Shown in pieces: positions 19,552 to 30,112 of a DNA stretch of 64,000 nucleotides. The DNA lies in contig JADJXY010000002.1 of assembly GCA_016720065.1 (NCBI GenBank), positions 2,803,001 to 2,867,000 on the forward strand, in the 5' to 3' direction. The notes under the pieces are model-generated. The model did not search any database, was not told the origin of the DNA, and saw only the letters and a program-made list of their open reading frames with translations. Source of the stretch: Betaproteobacteria bacterium. Its GTDB lineage: Bacteria > Pseudomonadota > Gammaproteobacteria > Burkholderiales > Rhodocyclaceae. The position numbers were made by a program, and so were the translations under genes. Numbering within the stretch: position 1 is the first letter of the stretch; each line of letters starts with the position of its first letter.

Positions 19552-20316
19552 TCAGTTGCGCCGTCGCCCCTGGACGGCCGCTGCAAGGAAGGCCATGGCC
19601 AGCAGCACCAGCGGAGCCGGTTCCGGCACGCTTGCCCGCCGGGCCACGGCGAGCTGGAGATCGTCGAGGCCGATGGCGTCCTCATCGGGGAGCGAGGCCG
19701 AACTGGAAATGGAAAAACCGGTGAAGGGGTCGGCGCTGTCCACCACACCGAAGAACAGCACATTGCCATTGACGACCTGGGTGGCGTCCAGCCCTTGCAG
19801 GAGGTCCACGGAAAGGACATCGCTGCCGCGCAGGAGGTTGAGGGTGAGCCCGGGGAGGGAGCCGCCGCTGCCGGCCCAGTCGCTGGGGTCGGTCAGATAG
19901 AATCCCAGGGCGCTGACTCCACGGTCGAAGCCGAAGCTGAAGTAGGTGCTGCCCTGGCCCGAGAGGGATTCCAGATACTGGTTGCCGGAAATCGGGAAGG
20001 TCGAAAAGGTGCCCACGCCCGCAGAGATCTGGCTGTAGCTGCTGGCGCTGTTGGTGAAAGAGGCGGTGACGCCGCCGATGGCGATCGACGCGGGTACGGC
20101 CCCCAGGGCGAGGCCATCGAAGTTCTGCACCGCGAGGCTACCCGCGGCCAGGGCGAACTGGGCGGCGGCGGCACTGGCGTTGGGGCGGGCGCCGCCCGCC
20201 GAGAGATTGGCGTTGTCGAGACCGAAGTAGACCGTGGGGGCTGCCAGGGCCGGAACGGCAAGGCCGGCGAGGAAACCGGCGGCGGCGAGATTGCGGAGCA
20301 GCGGGAGGGAGGGCAT
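19552..20316 (-). CDS. PEP-CTERM sorting-domain secreted protein
   Basis: A 254-residue exported protein. A signal peptide (NLAAAGFLAGLAVPALAA) leads into a beta-rich body with no recognised enzyme motif. It ends in VPEPAPLVLLAMAFLAAAVQ then GRRRN, the PEP-CTERM signal (VPEP, hydrophobic helix, Arg cluster) cut by exosortase. No exosortase gene is in the window. The ATG at 20316 has AGGAG upstream. It sits upstream of the RTX protease on the same strand, 166 bases apart; co-function is only a guess. Confidence 0.88.
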   Translation of the reverse strand: MPSLPLLRNLAAAGFLAGLAVPALAAPTVYFGLDNANLSAGGARPNASAAAAQFALAAGSLAVQNFDGLALGAVPASIAIGGVTASFTNSASSYSQISAGVGTFSTFPISGNQYLESLSGQGSTYFSFGFDRGVSALGFYLTDPSDWAGSGGSLPGLTLNLLRGSDVLSVDLLQGLDATQVVNGNVLFFGVVDSADPFTGFSISSSASLPDEDAIGLDDLQLAVARRASVPEPAPLVLLAMAFLAAAVQGRRRN

Positions 20317-20347
20317 GGGGGTCTCCTGAAAGACGCGGGAGAGTGAC

Positions 20348-20376
20348 AAAGTAAGCACTCCGTCATATGTTGTCAA
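20348..20376 (-). promoter_or_regulatory. Sigma-70-type promoter for the PEP-CTERM gene
   Basis: A perfect TTGACA (20376-20371) is followed after 17 bases by TACTTT (20353-20348), 32 bases before the start codon. The -35 box overlaps a perfect 12-base palindrome GTCAAGCTTGAC (20372-20383) that could be an operator. The -10 match is poor. Confidence 0.45.
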
Positions 20377-20479
20377 GCTTGACGAAGGACTATGGCAAGC
20401 ACGAAGCTGGCGGCGGCCGGCGAGGAATTCCGCCACAGGCCGGCGGGATCGGGGAAACGGCGGGAGGAGCGTTCGGAAC

Positions 20480-20893
20480 ATGACCTATCAGGAAATTTTC
20501 GCGGTGCAGAGCCGCGGGCGGGGAACCCAGAACCTCACGGCGGAAATCCGCGCCGCGGTGGGGCGGGCGGGCATCGCCACCGGGCTGGTCCATGTCTTCG
20601 TGCGGCACACGAGCTGTTCCCTGCTGCTCACCGAGAACGCCGACCCCGACGTGCGGCGTGATCTGGAAACCCTGTTCGCCCGCCTCGTGCCCGACGGCGA
20701 CCCGGCCTACCGGCACGACCTGGAGGGCGAAGACGACATGGCGGCCCACGCCCGCTCCCTGCTCGCCGGCCACGAGTTGAGCGTGCCCGTGGCCGATGGC
20801 GCCCTTCTGCTGGGCACCTGGCAAGGGGTATTTCTTTGGGAGCACCGTGCGACGGGACATCGGCGGGAGATTGTGGTCACGGTCATCGGTTAG
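20480..20893 (+). CDS. YjbQ-family protein (UPF0047)
   Basis: A 137-residue YjbQ/UPF0047 protein, complete. The signatures GLVHVFVRHTSCSLLLTENA and DDMAAHARSLLAGHELSVPV contain the conserved His and Asp residues. Family members can show weak thiamine-phosphate synthase activity in vivo; the true role is unsettled. It ends 9 bases before the EIIA gene and may head the PTS operon. Confidence 0.9.
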   Translation: MTYQEIFAVQSRGRGTQNLTAEIRAAVGRAGIATGLVHVFVRHTSCSLLLTENADPDVRRDLETLFARLVPDGDPAYRHDLEGEDDMAAHARSLLAGHELSVPVADGALLLGTWQGVFLWEHRATGHRREIVVTVIG

Positions 20894-20902
20894 AATCCGG
20901 CC

Positions 20903-21295
20903 ATGATCGGAATCCTCCTCGTCACCCACGGCAGCTTCGGCGAGACGCTCATCCAGAACGCCTGCCACGTGCTCAACCGGCGCCCTCCGCTGCTCAATCA
21001 GTTGGGGGTCGCGGCCCAGGACGATCCGCTGGACCTGCTTCCCCTGGCCCGTCAGATGCTGGAACTGGTGGATGGGGGCGCCGGTGTGCTGCTGCTCACC
21101 GACGTCTACGGCGCCTCGCCGGCCAACCTGGTGATGAAGCTGCTCGATCCGGGCCGCATCGAAGGCCTGGCCGGCGTCAACCTGCCCATGCTGCTGCGCG
21201 CCCTGACGTATCGGGAAAAAGGTTTCGACGTGCTCCTGAGCCGTTCCACCACCGGCGGGCGGGATGGAGTTCTCAATCTCTTGAAGGACGTTTGA
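20903..21295 (+). CDS. PTS EIIA component, mannose family
   Basis: A 130-residue EIIA-Man-type protein. ILLVTHGSFGE carries the phosphorylatable His at residue 9; LLLTDVYGASPANL is the second family block. No EIIB, EIIC or EIID gene is nearby, so with HPr and EI it probably forms a regulatory relay rather than a sugar importer. Its stop overlaps the HPr start (TGATG). Confidence 0.92.
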   Translation: MIGILLVTHGSFGETLIQNACHVLNRRPPLLNQLGVAAQDDPLDLLPLARQMLELVDGGAGVLLLTDVYGASPANLVMKLLDPGRIEGLAGVNLPMLLRALTYREKGFDVLLSRSTTGGRDGVLNLLKDV

Positions 21296-21564
21296 TGCTG
21301 TCTGTCGAAACCGAAATCATCAATAAACTCGGTCTGCACGCCCGGGCTTCGGCCAAGCTCACCCAACTGGCGGGCAAATACCGCTGCGAAGTGTGGATGA
21401 GCAAGGGGCCGCGCCGGGTCAACGCCAAGAGCATCATGGGGGTGATGATGCTGGCCGCCGGCAAGGGATCCCAAGTGATGGTCGAAACTGACGGCCCGGA
21501 CGAACAGGAAGCCCTGGACAGCATCCTGGCCCTCATCGCCGACTATTTCGGCGAAGGCGAGTAG
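21295..21564 (+). CDS. ptsH: Phosphocarrier protein HPr
   Basis: An 89-residue HPr. The EI-phosphorylated His is residue 15 in KLGLHARAS, and a Ser-46-like regulatory position is present in NAKSIMGVMML. HPr passes phosphate from EI to EIIA. It is coupled to the EIIA gene by a TGATG overlap, and the EI gene follows after 15 bases. No HPr kinase gene is seen in the window. Confidence 0.95.
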   Translation: MLSVETEIINKLGLHARASAKLTQLAGKYRCEVWMSKGPRRVNAKSIMGVMMLAAGKGSQVMVETDGPDEQEALDSILALIADYFGEGE

Positions 21565-21579
21565 GCGGGAGCGGGCGCC

Positions 21580-23307
<1,728 letters not shown>

Positions 23308-23458
23308 ACGTCCCCGCACCCGCCGGCCCCGGCCGGCCGGGAAGCGCGGCCCCAGGGGCGAGGACCTCGGGCCAGATGCCCAACCACCGCCCCGTCCCAG
23401 GGACGCCCACCCCGAGCGGGCGAGGGCAAATCACAAGAGCGGGACGCCGCTCCCCCCG

Positions 23459-23893
23459 CTACGCGGCGACCTTCTTGCACTCCTTGACGCAGGTGGCGCA
23501 GGCGTCACCGCAGGCCTTGCATTCGGCGTGCTTCTTGTCGTGCTTGCGGCATTCCTTTTCGCAATCGTCGCAGGCTTCGGCGCACAGCTTGGCGTAGCGC
23601 GGCAGGTACTTGCTGTCGGTGACGGCCAGTTTGCGCAGGGTCTCCACCATGGCCATCATCTGATTGACGCTCTTGCTGCACGCCGCCATCTCCTTGTCCC
23701 CCTCGCCGAGCAGGACGAGGCAATGGGCCAGACAGGCTTCGCCGGCGGCCAGGCAGCCCTGGGCGCTATCCACCAGGGACTGCTGCTTGAGACCGCCGTG
23801 GTGATGGTGATCGTGCTGCCCCGCGCGGGCGCTGATGGCGGCAGTGGCTGCCGCGGCGGCGGCAAAGGCGGTGAGGGCTTCTCGACGGTCCAT
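23459..23893 (-). CDS. Four-helix-bundle copper storage protein (Csp-like)
   Basis: A 144-residue protein. An export signal of Tat character (MDRREALTAFAAAAAATAA) and a His patch (HDHHHH) precede a helical bundle with many regularly spaced Cys: CLAAGEACLAHC, CAEACDDCEKEC, CKACGDACATCVKEC. This is the pattern of Csp copper-storage proteins, which line the bundle core with Cys to hold many Cu(I) ions. The export signal suggests the periplasm. It stands at the edge of a TonB-dependent metal uptake cluster, supporting a copper role. Confidence 0.85.
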   Translation of the reverse strand: MDRREALTAFAAAAAATAAISARAGQHDHHHHGGLKQQSLVDSAQGCLAAGEACLAHCLVLLGEGDKEMAACSKSVNQMMAMVETLRKLAVTDSKYLPRYAKLCAEACDDCEKECRKHDKKHAECKACGDACATCVKECKKVAA

Positions 23894-23973
23894 GAGGGTC
23901 TCCTTTGATGGGATGGGAATGCGCTTGCACTATAGCTGCGCGGACCGTGAGTGGCCAGATGGGCGGACCCAGC

Positions 23974-24002
23974 AAAAAAGACCCCGCCACCAGGGCGGGG
24001 TC
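23974..24002 (-). terminator. Intrinsic terminator
   Basis: On the minus strand GACCCCGCC pairs with GGCGGGGTC across a 5-base loop and is followed by six T residues (23979-23974). It lies about 140 bases after the stop of the TonB-dependent receptor gene and separates it from the copper storage gene. Confidence 0.8.
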
Positions 24003-24139
24003 ATCAACAGGTCGATCGGGACACACGGGGGGTTGGTCCCTACGGAACGCGGTGCCATGCTAACTCGGCACTCATGCCGTGGGAATGCGACGGATCGCCG
24101 CAGGACATTTGGTCGCAGCCCGGAACCCGGCGATAGGCC

Positions 24140-26065
24140 TCAGAAGCTCGCCGCGACGCCGATCTGGCCATTGGTCCCCGGCATGGGATAACCGGGGCGG
24201 TAGGCATACTTTTGGTCCAAAAGGTTTTCCACCGCAACGAAGACCTCGCCCTTTTTGCCCAGGGCCGGCAGGGGGTAGGCGACCCGGACATTGACCAGGG
24301 CGAAGCCGTCGACTTTTTCGGTATTGGGATTGAGGGTATTGCGGTCGCGGCTGAGGGCCCGGACTTCGGACTGGGCCTGGGCGTCGAGGGCGACGCGCAG
24401 GGGGCCGACGGGACCGTTGATTCCCAGGGTGAGCGCGGTTTTCGGGGTGTAGGGCAGGTTGCGGATATCGGGGTCGAGCAGGGTCAGCCCGCCGAACAGG
24501 GTCCAGGCGCCGATCCCCTGGCGCAGGGCGATCTCCGCCCCGTTCATGCGGTAGCCGCCGGTGTTGTAGAAGGTGGTGCTGGCGAAGCTCAGGTCATAGA
24601 CGTAGCGATTCCGGACCCGGTCGCGGAAGACGCTGGCGTCGATCTGGGTGGCGGCGACCGGGGACCACTTGAAGCCGAGTTCGGCGTGGTCGAGTTGCTC
24701 TGGTTGCAAGTCCTTCCAGGTGGTCCCCGCGAACATGAAGGGGATGGCCGCCTGCAGGGCCGGCCCTTCCAGGCCCGGATAGCTGATGCCGCGGGAGGCG
24801 TTGGCGAAGAGCGTGAGCTTTTCGGAAACCAGGGAAAGACCGGCGTGGGGAGCGCTTTTGTGGCCGTACTCGTCGTGATCGTAGGTCCGAACCCCGAGGG
24901 TGGGGACCAGCGACCATGCGCGGGAGAGCGTGAATTCCTGGCTGAGCGCCAGATGGGGGGAGGTGATGTGGAAGTCCGGCATGTCGACCCGGCCGCCCGT
25001 AAAGGGACCGCGCACATCGCCGGAAAGGCGGTCGTGGTCCACCCCGACCATCACCGTGCCCCCCTGCCAGGGCGAGAACTGTTCCTTCCAGCGCAGCCCG
25101 CTCATGGAAAAGCGGGTGAGGAAGGTTCCCCAGCCGACAAAGGGGCGATTGTCGTCGTAGAGATTGCCCTTGCCGTGGCTGGAGTGGAGCCTAAGTTCGC
25201 CCTGGAAACTGCCGTGACGGTGACTGACGAAACCACTGAACAGCGCGGCGGACGACTTGTACTCCGGGGTGATCGCCGGTTGGGCCTGGCGCCGGTCGTA
25301 GGGGTCGCTGGCTTCGTTATCGACGGCGAGGAAGCTGGCGCCGAAGGTCCAATGGCTGTCCAGGCGGTAGGCCAGGCTGCCCATGGCGTTCTGCAATTCG
25401 CCGTCGGAGTGCTTGCGGTGGCCGTCGGAGCGGGCGTAACCCTGGGCCAGGGTGAAATCGAAGGCCCCCAGGCGCCCCGCCAGGTCGGCCTGCTCCGCCA
25501 CCGTGCCGTAGGAACCGGCGGAGAGACGCACGCTGCCGTGGATGCCCTCCTCCACCGGCCGCCGGGTTTCCAGGTTGATGGAAGCGAAGTTGTTGCCGTT
25601 GACCTGGGGCTGCGGGCTCTTGTGGACGGTGATCGACCGCATGCCGTTGATGGGCAGGAGGTCGAGGAGCGGATGCCCCCAGACCCCCATGTAGAAAGGA
25701 ACGCCATCGACGTAAGTCTTGATTTCGGCTCCCGGGCGGCTGACGCCCAGGCCGCGGATATAGACGGCACCCCCCTGGTCGCCACCGAAGGATCCCACCG
25801 GGTTGTAGCGGGAAATCTCCACGCCCGGGGTGCGGCGCAGGGCGGCGGCCAGATCGACCGCGTTAAGGTCTCGCAGTTGCTCCTCGGCCACCACGGCGGA
25901 ACTGCTGCCGAAACGATCGACCCGGTTTTCCTCGATCAAGGGGGAAGCGGACACCGCAACCGTCGGCAGGACGGCATCGCCCCGGGCGAGGGGCACGGCG
26001 AAGGCGAGGATGAGTGCGAGGGACAAAGGCCGCAAGGCACAGGAGGGAGGAGTGGGCTGGCGCAT
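24140..26065 (-). CDS. TonB-dependent outer-membrane receptor (cluster receptor 1)
   Basis: A 641-residue TonB-dependent receptor. A signal peptide is followed by a plug domain (VDLAAALRRTPGVEISRYNP ... VYIRGLGVSRPGAEIKTYVDG) and a 22-strand-type barrel ending in IGVAASF with a terminal Phe. Substrate is not stated by sequence; neighbours suggest copper or another metal. It is the last gene of a minus-strand trio with the Sel1 and copper-uptake-associated genes (6-base gap). Confidence 0.93.
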   Translation of the reverse strand: MRQPTPPSCALRPLSLALILAFAVPLARGDAVLPTVAVSASPLIEENRVDRFGSSSAVVAEEQLRDLNAVDLAAALRRTPGVEISRYNPVGSFGGDQGGAVYIRGLGVSRPGAEIKTYVDGVPFYMGVWGHPLLDLLPINGMRSITVHKSPQPQVNGNNFASINLETRRPVEEGIHGSVRLSAGSYGTVAEQADLAGRLGAFDFTLAQGYARSDGHRKHSDGELQNAMGSLAYRLDSHWTFGASFLAVDNEASDPYDRRQAQPAITPEYKSSAALFSGFVSHRHGSFQGELRLHSSHGKGNLYDDNRPFVGWGTFLTRFSMSGLRWKEQFSPWQGGTVMVGVDHDRLSGDVRGPFTGGRVDMPDFHITSPHLALSQEFTLSRAWSLVPTLGVRTYDHDEYGHKSAPHAGLSLVSEKLTLFANASRGISYPGLEGPALQAAIPFMFAGTTWKDLQPEQLDHAELGFKWSPVAATQIDASVFRDRVRNRYVYDLSFASTTFYNTGGYRMNGAEIALRQGIGAWTLFGGLTLLDPDIRNLPYTPKTALTLGINGPVGPLRVALDAQAQSEVRALSRDRNTLNPNTEKVDGFALVNVRVAYPLPALGKKGEVFVAVENLLDQKYAYRPGYPMPGTNGQIGVAASF

Positions 26066-26071
26066 TTGGGG

Positions 26072-26524
26072 TCAGTGATGGGGGTGAATGGGGTGAGAAG
26101 CGTCGGGGGCCTGGAAGAGGCCGAAGCGGTGCAGGCGTTCGGCGGGAACCTGGCGCTCGGCGCTGGCCAGGTCGCGGGCGAGCAGACGCGCGGACGTCTC
26201 GGGAACGCCGGCGCCACGCAGGCCTTGGGCCGTCTTCAGCCCGTCGCCGCCGCAGAGCAGTACCGTCCAGCGGCCTTTGACCTTCCTGAGCACCGCCCTG
26301 CCGCCGCGCTCGCCCTGGGTCCAGCCGGCGACCGCATAGGCACCGGCGACGACGACCGGATCGGTTTCGACCCGCGCCTCGGGGCGGTCGTAGCTGCGGG
26401 CGATCAGGGCGCGGACTGCTTCGCTGTCGGCATTGCTGGCGCTCTGGGCGAGGACCGCACCCGGCGCCACCAGGGCCAGCAAGAGTGCCCGGCAGGCCAG
26501 GCGGCGAGGGCCGGCGACGCTCAT
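26072..26524 (-). CDS. Copper-uptake-associated small exported protein
   Basis: A 150-residue exported protein with a signal peptide (ALLLALVAPGAVLAQ). It contains YAVAGWTQGERGGRAVLRKV, a single Cys in VLLCGGDGLK, and a His-rich tail (HPIHPHH) suited to metal binding. It resembles a family annotated as copper uptake system-associated; that name comes from recall, not a search. It overlaps the Sel1 gene by 4 bases and precedes a TonB receptor by 6, so all three are probably one operon. Confidence 0.7.
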   Translation of the reverse strand: MSVAGPRRLACRALLLALVAPGAVLAQSASNADSEAVRALIARSYDRPEARVETDPVVVAGAYAVAGWTQGERGGRAVLRKVKGRWTVLLCGGDGLKTAQGLRGAGVPETSARLLARDLASAERQVPAERLHRFGLFQAPDASHPIHPHH

Positions 26525-27087
26525 GGCCGGGTCGCGGCCGCCGTAGCGAGCGGACGCTCAGGCAGCAGTCCGGCACGGAATTTCAGGTCGGCCAGCACCT
26601 GATCACCGTCCCGCCGATTGGCGGCCAGGGCCTCGCGGCGATCCCGCTCGTCGATGAGGACCACCGCCTGCTTGCGCCAGGCCTGCATCTTGGGGTCATG
26701 CTCGTGATGAAGATGGTGTTTCAGGTGGGCGGTGAACCAGCGGTGGGCCTCCTCCGCATTGGCCTCGACGCCCTGACCAGTCTGGTACATGAGGCCGATC
26801 TGGAACTGGGACGTCTTGTCGCCCTTCTCTGCTGCCACGCGATACCAGCGCAGGGCCATGGCGTAATCGAGGGAGACGCCGTCGGCGTGCTGGTGGATCA
26901 CAGCCAGGTTGTAGGCGGCGTCAACGTTGCCCTGGTCGGCCCAGCGTTGCCAGAGGGTCACGGCCGCCGCCGTGTCGCCCCCCTTGTGCAGCTTGGCAGC
27001 TTGACGCATGTCGTCGTCGAGGGAGCCGGCGGACGCGGTGAAGGCGAGGGCGCTCGACGCACAGGCGAGCAGAAGTCGAAAGCGCAT
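26521..27087 (-). CDS. Sel1-repeat periplasmic protein
   Basis: A protein of about 188 residues with a signal peptide (LLLACASSALAFTASA) and Sel1/TPR-like repeats: AAVTLWQRWADQGNVDAAYN, ALRWYRVAAEKGDKTSQFQI and AHRWFTAHLKHHLHHEHD. The last is unusually His-rich. Such repeats serve protein contacts. The ATG at 27087 is chosen because it begins the signal peptide and has GGAG upstream. It heads the operon with the copper-associated protein and receptor 1, divergent from the OprC-like gene. Confidence 0.78.
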   Translation of the reverse strand: MRFRLLLACASSALAFTASAGSLDDDMRQAAKLHKGGDTAAAVTLWQRWADQGNVDAAYNLAVIHQHADGVSLDYAMALRWYRVAAEKGDKTSQFQIGLMYQTGQGVEANAEEAHRWFTAHLKHHLHHEHDPKMQAWRKQAVVLIDERDRREALAANRRDGDQVLADLKFRAGLLPERPLATAAATRP

Positions 27088-27242
27088 GGCGGACTCCGGA
27101 ATATCCTGGGAAGGTCGCCATCCTAGTCGACGGGGTAGTTCGAAAGAATGCGGTAAATCGTCGCGCGGCAATTGGTCGCAGGGGAAGGTGATCCCTACGG
27201 GCGGACAATGGCGAAAAAGTTCGACAACCCAGGGAGCTCGTC

Positions 27243-29414
27243 ATGATTTTCCACCGCCATCGCCTGGCGGCCGCACTCGCCGCCCTTTTTGCCGGCAGTG
27301 CGCCGGCTTTTGCCCAAACCACGGTTCTCGATTCCGTATCGGTCACCGCCCCCCGCATGACGCCTTTACCGGCTGTTACCGGTACCCTGGGCGCCGACGG
27401 TGTCGCCAGCCGTCTCCCCTACGTGAGCGATAGCGCCCAACTGTTCGCCGACGTGCCGGGCATGAGCTTTTACGGCTCCGGCGGGGTCTCCAGCCTGCCG
27501 GCGATCCACGGCCTCAACGACGAGCGGGTGCGCGTCCAGATCGACGGCATGGACATCGTTTCGGCCTGCGCCAACCACATGAATCCTCCCCTGTCGTACA
27601 TCGACCCCGCCAATGTCGGGCGCGCCAGCGTGGTGGCGGGAATTACCCCGGTCAGCGCCGGCGGCGACAGCATCGGCGGCACTATCGCCCTGGAATCGAA
27701 GGCGCCCGCCTTCGCCAGAGCCGGTGAAGGCACCCGTCTGGGCGCGAGTCTGTCCGCTTTTTACCGCAGCAATGGCCACGCCACCGGGGGCAGTCTCAGC
27801 GCTTCCGCCGCCAGCGAGAACCTCAGCCTCAGCTACACCGGCGCCATCACCCAAAGCGACAACTACAAATCGGGCAGCGGCGACGTAGTGAAATCGAGCC
27901 AGTACGAGTCCCGTAACCACGCGCTGGGATTCGCGCTTCGCGGGACGGGCAACCTGGTGATGGTCAATCTCGGCCACCAGAGCATTCCTTACCAGGGGTT
28001 CCCCAATGCCTGGATGGACATGGTCAATAACGAGTCCACCTTCGGCAACCTGCGCTACATCGGCCAATTCGGTTGGGGCACCCTGGAGGCGCGGGCGTTC
28101 TACGAGCACACCCGGCACGCCATGAACTTCCTCGAGGACAAGCTGCCCGGCGACATGCCCATGAAGACCGAGGGCGAGAACATGGGCTACCTGGTCAAGG
28201 CCGACATTGCCCTGGCCGGCGGCGATGTCCTGCGCATCGGTAACGAATTCCGCCGCTTCCTGCTCGACGACTGGTGGCCGCCGGTAGCCGGCAGCATGAT
28301 GATGGGCCCCGGCACCTTCAAGAACATCGACAACGGCCGGCGCGACCGCCTGGGCGTCTTTGCCGAGTGGGAAGCGCGCTGGAGCGAGCGCTGGTCCACC
28401 CTGGCCGGCGTGCGCTACGACCGGGTGGTCATGGATACCGGCGACGTACGCCCCTACGCCACCTCGGGCATGATGCAGGCCACCGACATCGCCGCCGCGG
28501 CCGCCTTCAACGCTCGCGACCACAAGCGCAGCGACGACAACGTCGACCTCACCCTGCTTGCCCGCTTCACGCCCGATGCCACCAGCACCTACGAGTTCGG
28601 GTACGCCCGCAAGACCCGCTCGCCCAACCTCTACGAGCGCTTCGCCTGGGGCCGCGGCGGCATGGCTATGGCCATGAACGGCTGGTTCGGCGACGGCAAC
28701 GGCTATGTCGGTGATCTCGACCTCAAGCCGGAAGTGGCCCATACCCTGTCCGGGACTGCCAGTTGGAACGCCGCCAACAAGGAGGACTGGCAATTTGGCG
28801 TTACGCCCTACTACACCTACGTCAAGGACTACATCGACGCCGACCGCTGCCTGGCGGAAATGACCATGATGGGCCTCGCCGGCTGCCCCCTGGCCGGCGG
28901 GGTTCCGCAGACCGCCAGCAACACCTTCGTCTATCTCCAGTTCGCCAATCACGATGCCCGCCTTTACGGCATCGATCTCTCCGGCAAGGCCGTGCTGGCC
29001 GAAGGCGCCCTGGGCAAGTTTACTGGCCGCGGCGTGCTCGGCTATGTAAATGGCAAGAACCGGGACACCGGCGAACACCTGTACCACATCATGCCCCTCA
29101 ATCTCAGGCTGGCGCTCGACCACCGCTGGAACAACTGGTCCAATTCGCTGGAGTTCCAAAGGGTCGCCGCCAAGGACGACGTGCAGGCGACGCGCAACGA
29201 GACGCGCACCGCCAGCTACGGTCTCGTCAATCTGCGCACGGCTTACGATTGGAAGATGGTGCGCGTGGACGCCGGTATCGAGAACCTGTTCGACAAGAAC
29301 TACGACCTGCCCCTGGGCGGCGCTTATCTTGGCGACCGCAATGACCAGAGCTGGGGCAACCGGGTTGCCGGCATGGGGCGTTCGGCCTACGTGGGGGTGA
29401 CGGTCAAGTTCTGA
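27243..29414 (+). CDS. Copper TonB-dependent receptor, OprC/NosA type
   Basis: A 723-residue receptor with a signal peptide, plug and barrel ending in VGVTVKF. In the plug, C109 and M113 form a CxxxM motif (SACANHMNPP); in a barrel loop, H292 and M294 form HxM (TRHAMNF). These are the ligand motifs described for the copper importer OprC. The Met-rich loop PVAGSMMMGPGTF also fits the NosA/OprC family. NosA was linked to copper supply for nitrous-oxide reductase. Assignment to copper import is strong by motif, untested here. Confidence 0.9.
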   Translation: MIFHRHRLAAALAALFAGSAPAFAQTTVLDSVSVTAPRMTPLPAVTGTLGADGVASRLPYVSDSAQLFADVPGMSFYGSGGVSSLPAIHGLNDERVRVQIDGMDIVSACANHMNPPLSYIDPANVGRASVVAGITPVSAGGDSIGGTIALESKAPAFARAGEGTRLGASLSAFYRSNGHATGGSLSASAASENLSLSYTGAITQSDNYKSGSGDVVKSSQYESRNHALGFALRGTGNLVMVNLGHQSIPYQGFPNAWMDMVNNESTFGNLRYIGQFGWGTLEARAFYEHTRHAMNFLEDKLPGDMPMKTEGENMGYLVKADIALAGGDVLRIGNEFRRFLLDDWWPPVAGSMMMGPGTFKNIDNGRRDRLGVFAEWEARWSERWSTLAGVRYDRVVMDTGDVRPYATSGMMQATDIAAAAAFNARDHKRSDDNVDLTLLARFTPDATSTYEFGYARKTRSPNLYERFAWGRGGMAMAMNGWFGDGNGYVGDLDLKPEVAHTLSGTASWNAANKEDWQFGVTPYYTYVKDYIDADRCLAEMTMMGLAGCPLAGGVPQTASNTFVYLQFANHDARLYGIDLSGKAVLAEGALGKFTGRGVLGYVNGKNRDTGEHLYHIMPLNLRLALDHRWNNWSNSLEFQRVAAKDDVQATRNETRTASYGLVNLRTAYDWKMVRVDAGIENLFDKNYDLPLGGAYLGDRNDQSWGNRVAGMGRSAYVGVTVKF

Positions 29415-29491
29415 CGGCTGGGAAAGGGCGAGCACCTCTCTTCATCTGGTCCGACGCCCCCCGGTTTGCTCTGCGCAAGGGCTGTCACCCT

Positions 29492-30049
29492 TCAATCAGA
29501 CAACAGGGCTCTGCGCTCCGCCACGGCCCGCCGTGCCCTCCGCTTCTGCAGCCCGGTCACAAAGAGGACGGGGCAGGCGAGGCCGCTCAGGAAAACCAGG
29601 ATGCGCCCGGTCCAGCCAAAGACCTGCCCGGAGTGCAGGGGCCATTGCCACGGCATGAAGACGTCGCCGCCGCTGCCGCGGGACGGGTCGGTGGTGCGCA
29701 GCAGCGTTCCGGTCTGGCGGTCGAGGGTGTGGCAGCGGGTGTCGACGACGTACCCTGCCAGGTCGGCCACGGCGCGGAAGCACATGCCGACGGTCCGTCC
29801 GTCGGGCGCGGTGAGGGTGAGATTGTTCAACGTGCCATTCCCGGGTGTGCGAGCGGCTGCCTCGACGAAGGCGTCCAGTCGCCCCGGCAGGGCGGCGGGG
29901 CCAGGGCCGGTGGGCGCCACGGCTTCCGGTGTGATCGGAGAAAAGACGCCCACCAGGGCCTTGTATTCTTCCGGAAGGTTGAAGCTCACCCCCGAAACGA
30001 GGACGGCGAGCATCACCGGCAAGGTGTAGAACCCAAGGACCTGGTGCAA
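29492..30049 (-). CDS. PepSY-associated transmembrane protein, possibly 5'-truncated
   Basis: 185 residues with one TM at each end (VLGFYTLPVMLAVLVSGVSF and RILVFLSGLACPVLFVTGL) and a PepSY-like periplasmic part with PWQWPLHSGQVFGW. This matches only the C-terminal half of the iron-reductase-like PepSY proteins. No ATG exists; the only usable start is a TTG at 30049 without a ribosome binding site. Conserved-looking residues (VRLNHD) lie upstream in frame, reaching back to the stop of the thioredoxin-like gene in the same frame. It may be a deletion remnant. Confidence 0.65.
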   Translation of the reverse strand: MHQVLGFYTLPVMLAVLVSGVSFNLPEEYKALVGVFSPITPEAVAPTGPGPAALPGRLDAFVEAAARTPGNGTLNNLTLTAPDGRTVGMCFRAVADLAGYVVDTRCHTLDRQTGTLLRTTDPSRGSGGDVFMPWQWPLHSGQVFGWTGRILVFLSGLACPVLFVTGLQKRRARRAVAERRALLSD

Positions 30050-30112
30050 ATCGTGGTTGAGCCGTACCGTCGGGTCGCCTGCGGCCGCACTCCCCGGCGG
30101 CGGCTCGGCACT

